Below, in pieces: positions 18,072-25,973 of a stretch of 64,000 nucleotides of DNA. The DNA is taken from NCBI GenBank assembly GCA_018434245.1, contig JAHDPQ010000142.1, positions 1 through 64,000 of the forward strand. Reading direction: 5' to 3'. The translations under genes and the position numbers were made by a program. Below the pieces are notes generated by a model. The model saw only the letters and a list, made by a program, of their open reading frames with translations. It did no database searches and was not told where the DNA came from. Source of the DNA: Oscillospiraceae bacterium (GTDB lineage: Bacteria; Bacillota; Clostridia; Oscillospirales; Ruminococcaceae). Positions within the stretch are counted from its first letter, which is position 1, and each line of letters opens with the position of its first letter.

Positions 18072-19288
18072 GAGCGATAATCTCCGTTTATCTTGACGTA
18101 ATCGTAGCTAAGGTCGCAGCCCCAGGCCACGGCGGAGCCTTCTCCCTGAAACAGCTCCACCATGATTTCAATTTCACTTTCCAGCAGGATTTGCTTGGCC
18201 TTCTCCTCGGAGAAGGGAACCCCTGCCCCCTTGTCGCAGACGGTGATGCTTCCCGCCAGGGAGGCAAAGCTGATCTTCACCTTGGAGACATCAAAGTCGG
18301 CGTCGGCATAGCCCAAGGCACAGAGCGCCCGGCCCCAGTTGGCATCGGCTCCGAACATGGCCGCCTTAAACAGGCTGGAGCAAATGACGGATTTGGCTAA
18401 AACCTTGGCGGTCTCCTCGTTGGGGGCGCCATAGACCATGCATTCCAGCAGCTTGGTGGCTCCTTCCCCGTCCTTGGCGATCATCCGGGAAAGATAGATG
18501 CAGACATGGGTGAGTGCCTTGACGAATAGGTCGTAGTCCTCGCCGGACTCCTCAATGGTAGGATTGCCTGCCATTCCATTGGCCAGAACCACCGCCATAT
18601 CGTTGGTGGAGGTGTCCCCGTCCACGCTGACCATGTTGAAGGTGTTGGGCACAATAGTGTCCAGAGCCTTTTGTAGCATGGCGGAGGAAATATCCACATC
18701 GGTGGTGAGGAAGGCCAGCATGGTTCCCATATTGGGGTGAATCATCCCCGAACCCTTGGCAATCCCCCCGATTTTGCAGACGGTATCCCCCAGCAGGAAG
18801 GAGACGGCAATTTCTTTTTCCAACAGATCGGTGGTCATGATGGCGGCTTTGGCATCGGCGCTTCCCTCCGGCGAGAGGGCGGCGCCCAGTTTTGGCAGAG
18901 CCTTTTCCACTAGCTTGACCGGCAGAGGCTGGCCGATCACTCCGGTGGAGGCCACCACCACATCCTTGGGGGAAAGGCGCAGGGCCTTTGCCGTGGCCTT
19001 GCACATCCGCAGGGCCACCTCCACCCCGTCGGCGTTGCAGGCGTTGGCGTTGCCGCTGTTGCAGATGACGGCCTGAGCCTTGCCGTCGGCCAGATGCTCC
19101 TTGGTCACCGCCAGAGGGGAGGCCTTGACCTTATTGCGGGTGTAGACCGCCGCCGCTGCACAGGGAACCCGGCTGTAGATGAGGGCCAGATCCTTTTTGC
19201 CAGCTTTTTTGGCAAGGCCGCAGTGAAGCCCTGCCGCCAAAAATCCTTGGGGGGCGCAGACGCCTCCGCTTTCGGGTTTCACAGACAT
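18068..19288 (-). CDS. argJ: Glutamate N-acetyltransferase / N-acetylglutamate synthase
   Basis: This 406-aa bifunctional ArgJ moves the acetyl group from acetylornithine to glutamate, so it recycles acetate in the cyclic pathway. The self-cleavage and catalytic Thr is expected in the KGSGMIHPNMGTMLAFLTTD region, and the second-half signature SVDGDTSTNDM is clear. No argA or argE is present here, which agrees with a recycling route. Start ATG 19288 follows AGAAAGAAG. Confidence 0.95.
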   Translation of the reverse strand: MSVKPESGGVCAPQGFLAAGLHCGLAKKAGKKDLALIYSRVPCAAAAVYTRNKVKASPLAVTKEHLADGKAQAVICNSGNANACNADGVEVALRMCKATAKALRLSPKDVVVASTGVIGQPLPVKLVEKALPKLGAALSPEGSADAKAAIMTTDLLEKEIAVSFLLGDTVCKIGGIAKGSGMIHPNMGTMLAFLTTDVDISSAMLQKALDTIVPNTFNMVSVDGDTSTNDMAVVLANGMAGNPTIEESGEDYDLFVKALTHVCIYLSRMIAKDGEGATKLLECMVYGAPNEETAKVLAKSVICSSLFKAAMFGADANWGRALCALGYADADFDVSKVKISFASLAGSITVCDKGAGVPFSEEKAKQILLESEIEIMVELFQGEGSAVAWGCDLSYDYVKINGDYRS

Positions 19289-19318
19289 GGTAACACTTCT
19301 TTCTCTCGGTTGATGAAG

Positions 19319-20281
19319 TCAGGTTAGGGGTGCTGTCACAAGACCCTGAGCTTCGGGCAGTCCCAAGGCAATGTTCATGCACTGGATGGCTGCTCCCGAG
19401 GCTCCCTTGCCTAGATTGTCGAACCGGGCGGCCAGAATCACCCGCTCCTGGTTTCCACAGATGTAAAGCTGGGCATCGTCCCGCCCCGCCAGAGCATCGG
19501 CACCGAGCATCCCTTCGGGTAGATAGCCTTCCGCCCCAAAGGGCTGAACCTTCACCAGCTCCTGCCCTGCATAAAATTCATGGAAGAAGCTGTGGAGGGA
19601 TTTGGCGTCAGAATATTTATGCAGCAGGTGGGTGTGTAGTGGAATCGTTACCACCATCCCGGCGTAGAAGTCCCCGATGATGGGGTTGAACACCGGAGGT
19701 TGGGCCAGCCCTGCAATCTTCTGCATTTCGGGCAGATGCTTGTGCTGCTGCCCCAGAGCATACTGCCGGGGAACAGCGTAGTCTGCCGGGCGGGCGGGGT
19801 CGGCATAAGCGGCGATGGCTTTTTTACCCGCTCCGCTGTACCCGGTGACGGAATGAGCGGTGAAGGGGTAATTTGCAGGGGCAATCCCCGATGCCACCAA
19901 TGGGTAGGCCAGCAGGGCAAAACCGCCGGCGTGGCAGCCTGGGACGCAGATTCGCTTGGAGTCTGCGATGGCTCCCCGGTGAGCGGAGGAAAGCTCCGGC
20001 AGGCCGTAGGCCCAATCATCCAGCACCCGGTGGGCGGTGGAAGCGTCGATCACCCGGGTGGTGGGATTGGTGATCCCGGCCACGGCGGCGCGGGCGGCGT
20101 CGTCGGGCAGGCAGAGGAACACCACATCGGCACTGTTGGACACCCTGGCCCGTTCCTTCTCATCCTTGCGCAGGTCGGGGTCGATGGTCAAAAGCTGGAT
20201 GCCCTCCCGCCCCGCCAGCCGGTCGGCCAGCCTTAGGCCGGTGGTTCCCTCTGCCCCGTCTATGAATATCTTAACTGCCAT
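19319..20281 (-). CDS. argC: N-acetyl-gamma-glutamyl-phosphate reductase, type 2
   Basis: This 320-aa NADPH enzyme reduces N-acetylglutamyl phosphate to the semialdehyde. The N-terminus FIDGAEGTTGLRLADRL and the active-site Cys in RICVPGCHAGGFALL mark the shorter type-2 ArgC family, distinct from the roughly 345-aa type 1 of Bacillus. It starts at ATG 20281, 21 bases after argG. Confidence 0.93.
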   Translation of the reverse strand: MAVKIFIDGAEGTTGLRLADRLAGREGIQLLTIDPDLRKDEKERARVSNSADVVFLCLPDDAARAAVAGITNPTTRVIDASTAHRVLDDWAYGLPELSSAHRGAIADSKRICVPGCHAGGFALLAYPLVASGIAPANYPFTAHSVTGYSGAGKKAIAAYADPARPADYAVPRQYALGQQHKHLPEMQKIAGLAQPPVFNPIIGDFYAGMVVTIPLHTHLLHKYSDAKSLHSFFHEFYAGQELVKVQPFGAEGYLPEGMLGADALAGRDDAQLYICGNQERVILAARFDNLGKGASGAAIQCMNIALGLPEAQGLVTAPLT

Positions 20282-20302
20282 GATACTGTCCTTTCTGTGG
20301 GG

Positions 20303-21526
20303 TTACTGATTGCCTCCCAGCAGCTGGGCCCGCACCTTGATGGGCAGACCAAAGAGGTTGATGAAGCCCTGACTGTCCATCTGGTTGTAGTCGGTATCCT
20401 CTCCAAAGGTGACCACCTTTTCGGAGTAGAGGGTGTAGGGGCTGGAGGTTCCCGCCGGGAAGATGTTCCCCTTGTAGAGCTTGACCCGCACCGTTCCGGT
20501 GACGGTTTCCTGGGTGGAGTCCACAAAGGCGTCCAGAGCCTTGCGCAGGGGAGTATACCACTGGCCGTTGTAGACAAGCTCGGCGTACTTGCAGCCGATC
20601 AGTTCTTTGTAATGGGCGGTATCTTTATCCAGGCAGAGTCGCTCCAGCTCCTTGTGGGCAGCGTAGAGGATGGCTCCGCCGGGTGTCTCGTAAACGCCCC
20701 GGCACTTCATGCCCACCAGCCGGTTTTCCACAATATCCAGAATGCCGACTCCGTTTGCACCTCCCAGCTGGTTGAGCTTTTGAAGCAGGGCCACGCTGTT
20801 CATCTTCTCGCCGTCCAGAGAGACGGGAATGCCCTGCTCAAAGCCGATGGTGACATAGGTGGGGGTATCGGGAGCCTTTTCCGGGGAGACGCCAAGCTCC
20901 AGAATTTTGTCCAGCTGGGCTTCGTTTTCCGTCTTTTCCAGATCCAGACCCTCGTGGGAGAGGTGCCAGATGTTCTTGTCCTTGGAGTAGTTGGTCTCCC
21001 GGGTGATGGGAATGGGAATGTTACGTTGTTCGGCGTATGCGATTTCATCCTCCCGGCCCTTGAGCTCCCAAGTTCTCCAGGGGGCGATGATGGGCATATC
21101 GGGGAGGAAGGCCTTGATGGTCAGCTCAAAGCGAACCTGATCGTTGCCTTTTCCGGTGCAGCCGTGGGCAATGGCGTCGGCTCCTTCCTCCTTGGCGATT
21201 TCCACCAGCCGCTTGGCAATCACCGGGCGGGCCATGGCGGTGCCCAGCAGGTAGTCCTCGTACTTGGCTCCCGCCTTGAGGCAGGGAAAGACAAAGTCGT
21301 CCACAAACTCCTGGGTCAAATCCTCTATGTACAGCTTGGAGGCTCCGGTGGCAATGGCCCGCTCCTCCAAACCGGAAAGCTCATCCCCCTGCCCTACGTC
21401 GGCAGCCACGGCGATGACCTCGCAGCCGTAGTTTTCTTTCAGCCAGGGAATGATGACGGAGGTATCCAACCCGCCGGAATAAGCCAGAACTACTTTTTTA
21501 TACTGGGTCTTCTTCTGTTCGCTCAT
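20303..21526 (-). CDS. argG: Argininosuccinate synthase
   Basis: This 407-aa enzyme joins citrulline and aspartate using ATP. The N-terminal pyrophosphatase-type loop [29 protein letters not shown] and [13 protein letters not shown] are present. The ATG at 21526 follows AAAGGAG with 10 bases; a TTG in frame upstream is too close to that box. It is first in the operon, but argH is not in the window, so the last pathway step is encoded elsewhere. Confidence 0.96.
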   Translation of the reverse strand: MSEQKKTQYKKVVLAYSGGLDTSVIIPWLKENYGCEVIAVAADVGQGDELSGLEERAIATGASKLYIEDLTQEFVDDFVFPCLKAGAKYEDYLLGTAMARPVIAKRLVEIAKEEGADAIAHGCTGKGNDQVRFELTIKAFLPDMPIIAPWRTWELKGREDEIAYAEQRNIPIPITRETNYSKDKNIWHLSHEGLDLEKTENEAQLDKILELGVSPEKAPDTPTYVTIGFEQGIPVSLDGEKMNSVALLQKLNQLGGANGVGILDIVENRLVGMKCRGVYETPGGAILYAAHKELERLCLDKDTAHYKELIGCKYAELVYNGQWYTPLRKALDAFVDSTQETVTGTVRVKLYKGNIFPAGTSSPYTLYSEKVVTFGEDTDYNQMDSQGFINLFGLPIKVRAQLLGGNQ

Positions 21527-21564
21527 GATAGACAATCTCCTTTATATTGTTCTCTAATGAAACA

Positions 21565-21582
21565 AACTAATAAATATTCTTA
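21565..21582. promoter_or_regulatory. ARG-box-like site, promoter-proximal
   Basis: It contains AATAAATATTC, the same 11-bp core as the site at 21628-21645. It lies just downstream of the predicted argG transcription start. Such boxes (TGAAT-N4-ATTCA type) bind the arginine repressor ArgR/AhrC. Confidence 0.5.
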
Positions 21583-21593
21583 AATTGCTTATT

Positions 21594-21622
21594 ATTATAC
21601 ATCTAACTCTGGGGAAAAGCAA
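21594..21622 (-). promoter_or_regulatory. Promoter of the arginine operon
   Basis: On the - strand, -35 TTGCTT (21617-21622), a 17-bp spacer and -10 TATAAT (21594-21599). It is flanked by two ARG-box-like sites. Confidence 0.7.
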
Positions 21623-21627
21623 GAGCC

Positions 21628-21645
21628 TTTTGAATAAATATTCCC
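21628..21645. promoter_or_regulatory. ARG-box-like site, upstream of -35
   Basis: TGAATAAATATTC is a near match to the arginine repressor consensus TGAAT-N4-ATTCA, with 5-bp inverted arms GAATA/TATTC. It lies just upstream of the argG -35 element. Confidence 0.6.
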
Positions 21646-21762
21646 TGCAAATTAGATTTGTGCGCTCTTGACAAAAAATACCTGCAGAAAAGCTGGCTTT
21701 CGGGGATATCGGTTATCTTTCAGGGAAATGGCTTAATTAAAAGAAAAAATTAATCTTTTGCC

Positions 21763-21791
21763 TTGCTAATTCTTTGACAAACGGGTATAAT
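21763..21791 (+). promoter_or_regulatory. Promoter of pckA
   Basis: -35 TTGCTA (21763-21768), a 17-bp spacer and -10 TATAAT (21786-21791). A TTGACA inside the spacer is too close to the -10 to serve it. Confidence 0.6.
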
Positions 21792-21889
21792 AAATCGTAA
21801 AGCGTTCCGGATTTGCAGGATGGATAGATTTTTCCTGCAAGGGGCTGGCACAGCGATAATTCTTTCACCGTAGAAAGGGGATGCTCAAG

Positions 21890-23656
21890 ATGACAAGCAA
21901 TCAAAACGTACTGCGCTGGCTGGAAGAGATGAAAGCTCTGGTAAAGCCGATGAACGTCGTATGGATCGACGGCAGCCGCGAGCAAATGGAAGACCTTAAA
22001 AAGCAGGCTCTGTCCACCGGCGAGCTGGAAGAGCTTAATCAGGAGCTTTTGCCGGGGTGTGTGCTTCATCGCACCGCTGTCAACGACGTGGCCCGGGTGG
22101 AACACCGCACCTTTATTTGCTCCCGCAAAAAGGAAGATGCTGGCCCCACCAACAACTGGGAAGATCCCCAGGTTATGTACGAAAAGTTAAGCAAGTTGTT
22201 CAACGGCGTCATGCATGATCGCACCATGTACATCATTCCCTACTCCATGGGTCCTATTGGCTCCCCCTACTCCAAGGTGGGTATTGAGCTGACCGACTCT
22301 ATTTATGTGGTGCTCAACATGGACATTATGACCCGGGTGGGCAAGGATGCCCTAGGCCAACTGGGCGATTCCAACGATTTTGTGCGGGGACTCCACTCCA
22401 AAGCGGATATTGACGAAGAGAACCGTTACATCTGCCACTTCCCCGAGGACAATGCCATTTGGTCCATCAACTCCGGCTACGGCGGCAACGTTCTGCTGGG
22501 CAAAAAGTGCTTTGCGCTGCGCATTGCCTCCTACCAGGGCTGGAAGGAAGGCTGGATGGCCGAGCACATGCTGATTCTCGGCATCCAGAATCCCAAGGGC
22601 GAGATCAAATATGTGGCCGCCGCCTTCCCCTCTGCCTGCGGTAAGACCAACCTGGCCATGCTGATTCCCCCCGAGGTTTACGAGAAGAAGGGCTACAAGG
22701 TTTGGACGGTGGGCGACGACATCGCTTGGATGAACATCGGTAAGGACGGCCGTCTTTGGGCCATCAACCCCGAATCCGGTTTCTTTGGCGTGGCTCCCGG
22801 CACCAACATGAAGTCCAACCCCAACGCTCTCATCTCCACCCAGAAGAACACCATCTTCACCAACGTGGTTCACAATCTGGATAACAACACTGTATGGTGG
22901 GAGGGGCTGGATAAGAATCCCCCCGAAAACGCAGTGGACTGGAAGGGCAACCCCTGGAACGGCAAGACCAGCGATGTAAAGGGCGCTCATCCCAACAGCC
23001 GGTTTACCGCCCCCGCCATTAACTGCCCCTGCATTTCCAGTGAGTTCTCCAATCCCGCCGGTGTACCCATTTCCGCTATCATCTTTGGCGGACGCCGGGC
23101 CAAGACCGCTCCCCTGGTTTACCAGGCAAGAGATTGGGAGCACGGTGTATTTGTAGGTTCCGTTATGGCATCCGAGACCACTGCCGCCGCCGCCGGCGCT
23201 GTGGGTGTGGTTCGCCGGGATCCCATGGCCATGCTGCCCTTCTGCGGCTACCACATGGGTGACTACTTCCAGCACTGGCTTGACATGGGCAAGAAGCTGG
23301 GCGATAAGGCCCCTAAAATCTTCAATGTCAACTGGTTCCGCACCGATGACGAAGGCCACTTTATCTGGCCTGGATTCGGCGAGAACCTGCGGGTTCTGGA
23401 CTGGATCATTCAGCGCTGCGAGGATTCTGTCGACGCCGTGGAAACCCCCATCGGCTACGGGCCCAAACCCGAGCAGATCAATCTGGACGGTCTGGACGAC
23501 GTCACCATGGAGACCGTCGCGGGACTTCTGGACGTGGATAAAAAGCTCTGGCTGGAAGACGTTGCCGCCATCAAGGAGTTCTATGCCAAGTTTGGCGACA
23601 GACTGCCCAAGGAGCTTTCCGACGAGCTGGTGGCTCTGGAAAAGCGCTTGAGCTAA
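21890..23656 (+). CDS. pckA: Phosphoenolpyruvate carboxykinase (GTP)
   Basis: This 588-aa enzyme interconverts oxaloacetate and phosphoenolpyruvate with GTP/GDP. The GTP-type P-loop FPSACGKTNLAM (from residue 246), the Mn-binding region and the late AGAVGVVRRDPMAMLPFCGYH segment identify it as the GTP family rather than the ATP form. The start is taken as MTSNQN at 21890, 9 bases after GAAAGGGG; an in-frame ATG at 21881 abuts that box. It is monocistronic, with its own promoter and terminator. In fermenters it often works toward oxaloacetate. Confidence 0.96.
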   Translation: MTSNQNVLRWLEEMKALVKPMNVVWIDGSREQMEDLKKQALSTGELEELNQELLPGCVLHRTAVNDVARVEHRTFICSRKKEDAGPTNNWEDPQVMYEKLSKLFNGVMHDRTMYIIPYSMGPIGSPYSKVGIELTDSIYVVLNMDIMTRVGKDALGQLGDSNDFVRGLHSKADIDEENRYICHFPEDNAIWSINSGYGGNVLLGKKCFALRIASYQGWKEGWMAEHMLILGIQNPKGEIKYVAAAFPSACGKTNLAMLIPPEVYEKKGYKVWTVGDDIAWMNIGKDGRLWAINPESGFFGVAPGTNMKSNPNALISTQKNTIFTNVVHNLDNNTVWWEGLDKNPPENAVDWKGNPWNGKTSDVKGAHPNSRFTAPAINCPCISSEFSNPAGVPISAIIFGGRRAKTAPLVYQARDWEHGVFVGSVMASETTAAAAGAVGVVRRDPMAMLPFCGYHMGDYFQHWLDMGKKLGDKAPKIFNVNWFRTDDEGHFIWPGFGENLRVLDWIIQRCEDSVDAVETPIGYGPKPEQINLDGLDDVTMETVAGLLDVDKKLWLEDVAAIKEFYAKFGDRLPKELSDELVALEKRLS

Positions 23657-23686
23657 GAGCTCTACTCAACGAATTTAGCCTAATAA

Positions 23687-23722
23687 AAACAACCCCGTCG
23701 TTTAAGCGATGGGGTTGTTTTT
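23687..23722 (+). terminator. Terminator of pckA
   Basis: AACAACCCC pairs with GGGGTTGTT (9 bp) around a short loop, followed by TTTTT. Confidence 0.85.
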
Positions 23723-24021
23723 GCATCTCATGTTCTGTACACCGTATGGTGTCCACAGAAACAAAAGCAAGGCCAAATGGTGTATGCTGATATCACAGCC
23801 ACCCATGCCTTGGGTGGTCGGTTGTCACCGCGGACGACTTTTCCGGCTCGATGCCCTGAGAAACCTCGATCAATAGGCGGAGTTTAAAAACGGGGGGTGG
23901 GGGGCCGGCCGCGGCCTGGGCGGTAGCTAAAAACATCGGCGCAGCTGATAGGGCAAGTATCGAACCAAAAAGAAAATGCCATCCCGAGTGGACGGGACGG
24001 TATAGAAACGGAGGTCTTGTC
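23723..24021. other. Intergenic stretch without a recognised gene
   Basis: It holds small inverted repeats (ACACC/GGTGT near 23735-23755 and CCACCCA/TGGGTGG at 23799-23817) and a GC-rich tract near 23885-23935. No open frame with a ribosome site and no known RNA family was recognised. Confidence 0.4.
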
Positions 24022-24191
24022 ATGGAAAACAAAACCTGCAACAACTGCCGGCACTTTCGGCTCCATTCCATCAAATACGTGTGGGGAGACTACCGCGCCT
24101 TATCCTACGGCCATTGCATCAACCCTGGCTGAAAAAACGATACGCCGACGAAAAAGCCTGTTCCCACTGGCAGGATAAAGCCGATGCATAA
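24022..24191 (+). pseudogene. Small Cys-rich zinc-binding protein, frameshifted
   Basis: A good GGAGG box precedes ATG and the frame reads MENKTCNNCRHFRLH through YGHCINP before TGA at 24130. In another frame the sequence goes on as LKKRYADEKACSHWQ to a stop at 24191. I know this pattern (CxxCxH, CGHC, then PRLKxR and C-E/S-H) from small clostridial proteins of about 55 aa. A one-base loss near 24126 explains the break. The function is unknown. Confidence 0.55.
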
Positions 24192-24215
24192 GAAAAGCCG
24201 CCCATCAAGGGCGGC
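24192..24215 (-). terminator. Terminator of the 24.2-24.7 kb gene
   Basis: GCCGCCC and GGGCGGC form a 7-bp stem, followed on the - strand by TTTTCTT. Confidence 0.7.
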
Positions 24216-24230
24216 AATAGCTCCCAATTG

Positions 24231-24728
24231 TCATGCATATAAATTCAGGAGGCGAAAGGCCTGCACCTCAAACCGGCTGGAAAGGCGGGAGCCAAAATCT
24301 GCAAATTTTTCGCTGATCTTGCCCACCGTCACCGAAAAGCTTTCCTCCTTGCCGTCCACCTCTCCCCTGCCCTTGCAGATCAGGTTACCTTTTTTGTCCA
24401 CCACAAAGCCGCTTTCCAGCAGCTTGCGCCCATGAACCGAGAACGTTTCCTCCAGCACCTTTTGCAGGTCGGGAATTTTGTTCAGTTTGTCTTGCAGCAG
24501 CTGCTCTACCTTGGAATCCTGTGCAGCCTCCAACAGAAGGTCGCAGCTTATAAAGACACTGGGCTTGGGAGCGGACGATGTCTGACCGGGGGTTCGGTAG
24601 CGGCCTTCTTTCAGGGTGATGCGGGTGAACTTCTCACTCAGCCGGGAAAAACAATTGCGCACCAGAATATCCCGGGAAGGCCTCCCAGCAGAAGCGCTGA
24701 AGCCGCTGGAAACAGAAGAGATCGTCAT
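24231..24728 (-). CDS. Unknown 165-aa protein behind a sigma-28-like promoter
   Basis: This soluble 165-aa protein has no signal or membrane segment. The N-terminal 50 residues are Ser- and Arg-rich. A helical middle contains LLEAAQDSKVEQLLQDKLNKI, and a C-terminal part carries FVVDKKGNLICKGRGEVDG. A GGGAGG box 7 bases before ATG supports the start, and a terminator follows. The family was not recognised. The flagellar-type promoter ahead of it is the only hint and would place it in the motility or chemotaxis regulon. Confidence 0.7.
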   Translation of the reverse strand: MTISSVSSGFSASAGRPSRDILVRNCFSRLSEKFTRITLKEGRYRTPGQTSSAPKPSVFISCDLLLEAAQDSKVEQLLQDKLNKIPDLQKVLEETFSVHGRKLLESGFVVDKKGNLICKGRGEVDGKEESFSVTVGKISEKFADFGSRLSSRFEVQAFRLLNLYA

Positions 24729-24758
24729 GGCAGAACCTCCCGATACATACTGTAATGG

Positions 24759-24785
24759 TTATCGGCAGGATGCGCAAAAACTTGA
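24759..24785 (-). promoter_or_regulatory. Sigma-28 (SigD/FliA)-type promoter
   Basis: On the - strand TCAAGTTT (24778-24785), 11 bases, then GCCGATAA (24759-24766). The flagellar sigma consensus is TAAAGTTT-N11-GCCGATAA, so the match is 7/8 and 8/8 with exact spacing. Transcription would start about 25 bases before the gene. Confidence 0.7.
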
Positions 24786-24938
24786 GGGGCAGCCCCGGGT
24801 CCCCGCCTTAGAGAGCCGCTACGGGGGAAAAGTTTTGCACTTTAGGCTGGTAGGCAGCGCCATTGGTTCAATCCCTTCTATTTTCGGAGAAGGGGTGGAG
24901 CAAAGGCAAATCGGTTGCTGGAAAAGTTCGGGTCAGCC

Positions 24939-25889
24939 TTAGGCAGGCCTTGCCAACAGGGCCACCCATCCCCCCTGCTCCTTCTTTTGGGAGAGGGTAA
25001 AGCCTGCGGCGGCCAGAGCCTCCTCTACTTCCGGGGAGCGGGCATCAATGATGCCGGAGGTGATGACCACGCCGCCGGGGTTTAACAGCCGGGGCAGATC
25101 GGGAACCAGCCGAAGGATGATGTCGGCTACAATGTTGGCGAATACAATGTCAAAGGTTCCGGTGATACCCTGAGCCAGATTGCCTACGGAATATTGGGCC
25201 AGATCACCCACTCCGTTGAGGACAGCGTTTTCTCGGGCAACCTGAACGGCGACTTCTTCAATATCGGTGCCCCGGGCGCTGGAAGCTCCCAGCAGCAGGG
25301 CGGCTACCGACAAAATGCCGCTGCCGCAGCCCAGATCAAGCACTCTTTCCCCGCCTTTGATCTCCTCCTGCAACAACTCCAGACACATCCGGGTGGAGTG
25401 GTGGGCGCCGCTGCCAAAGGCCATGCCCGGGTCCAGGCGGAGCACCACATCTCCGGGGGACTCCTCCCAGCTTTCCCAGGTGGGACAGACCACCAGCTGC
25501 TCCCCAATCCGGTCGGGGGACCAGTAGTTCTTCCAGTTGTTGGCCCAGTCCTCCTCCCGCACGGGTGTGGTGGATAGCTCCAAACGGCCCCAGACTTTCT
25601 CTGTGTCCAGTGCTTTGAGACGGGCAAGGGCCTCCTTGGCCTGAGCCATCTGCTCCCTACCCTGAGCGTTGTCCGCCAGATAAAAGGTGACGGAGCTTTC
25701 CTGGTTGCGCAGGGACATGAGGTTCTCGTCAATATAGTCCCAGCGGCCCTGTTTGCCCTCTAAAAATGCTTCGAAGTCGGCGGCATCCTGAATGGAGCAG
25801 CCGGAAATCCCAAGGTCCATCAAAGCGGCGGTCAGGGGCTCAATACCCTGTGTGGTGGTAAACACTTCCACCTGTGTCCAAGTATCCAT
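24939..25889 (-). CDS. prmA: Ribosomal protein L11 methyltransferase
   Basis: This 316-aa SAM enzyme trimethylates ribosomal protein L11. The N-terminal substrate-binding domain (about 1-105) is followed by a class-I methyltransferase fold with LDLGCGSGILSVAALLLGA (SAM motif I) and the PrmA signature FANIVADII. The start MDTWTQVEVF is family-typical although no strong ribosome site is visible. It lies downstream of purL on the same strand, but a terminator-like hairpin separates them. Confidence 0.93.
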   Translation of the reverse strand: MDTWTQVEVFTTTQGIEPLTAALMDLGISGCSIQDAADFEAFLEGKQGRWDYIDENLMSLRNQESSVTFYLADNAQGREQMAQAKEALARLKALDTEKVWGRLELSTTPVREEDWANNWKNYWSPDRIGEQLVVCPTWESWEESPGDVVLRLDPGMAFGSGAHHSTRMCLELLQEEIKGGERVLDLGCGSGILSVAALLLGASSARGTDIEEVAVQVARENAVLNGVGDLAQYSVGNLAQGITGTFDIVFANIVADIILRLVPDLPRLLNPGGVVITSGIIDARSPEVEEALAAAGFTLSQKKEQGGWVALLARPA

Positions 25890-25901
25890 AAGCGATTCAA
25901 A

Positions 25902-25933
25902 GGGGGAAGAATCCGGCGCCGGACGCTTCCCCC
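25902..25933 (-). terminator. Hairpin after purL
   Basis: GGGGGAAG and CTTCCCCC enclose a second palindrome TCCGGCGCCGGA. Only three T follow on the - strand, so termination may be partial and prmA may be reached by read-through. Confidence 0.5.
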
Positions 25934-25973
25934 TTCACTCCTTTCAAAAGGCTGAGTAGCGGTCTTTTTAAAC

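Noticed and set aside
21771..21778. TTGACA at about 21773 as the pckA -35
   Set aside because: It is only 7 to 8 bases from the TATAAT element; TTGCTA at 21763 has the correct 17-bp spacing.
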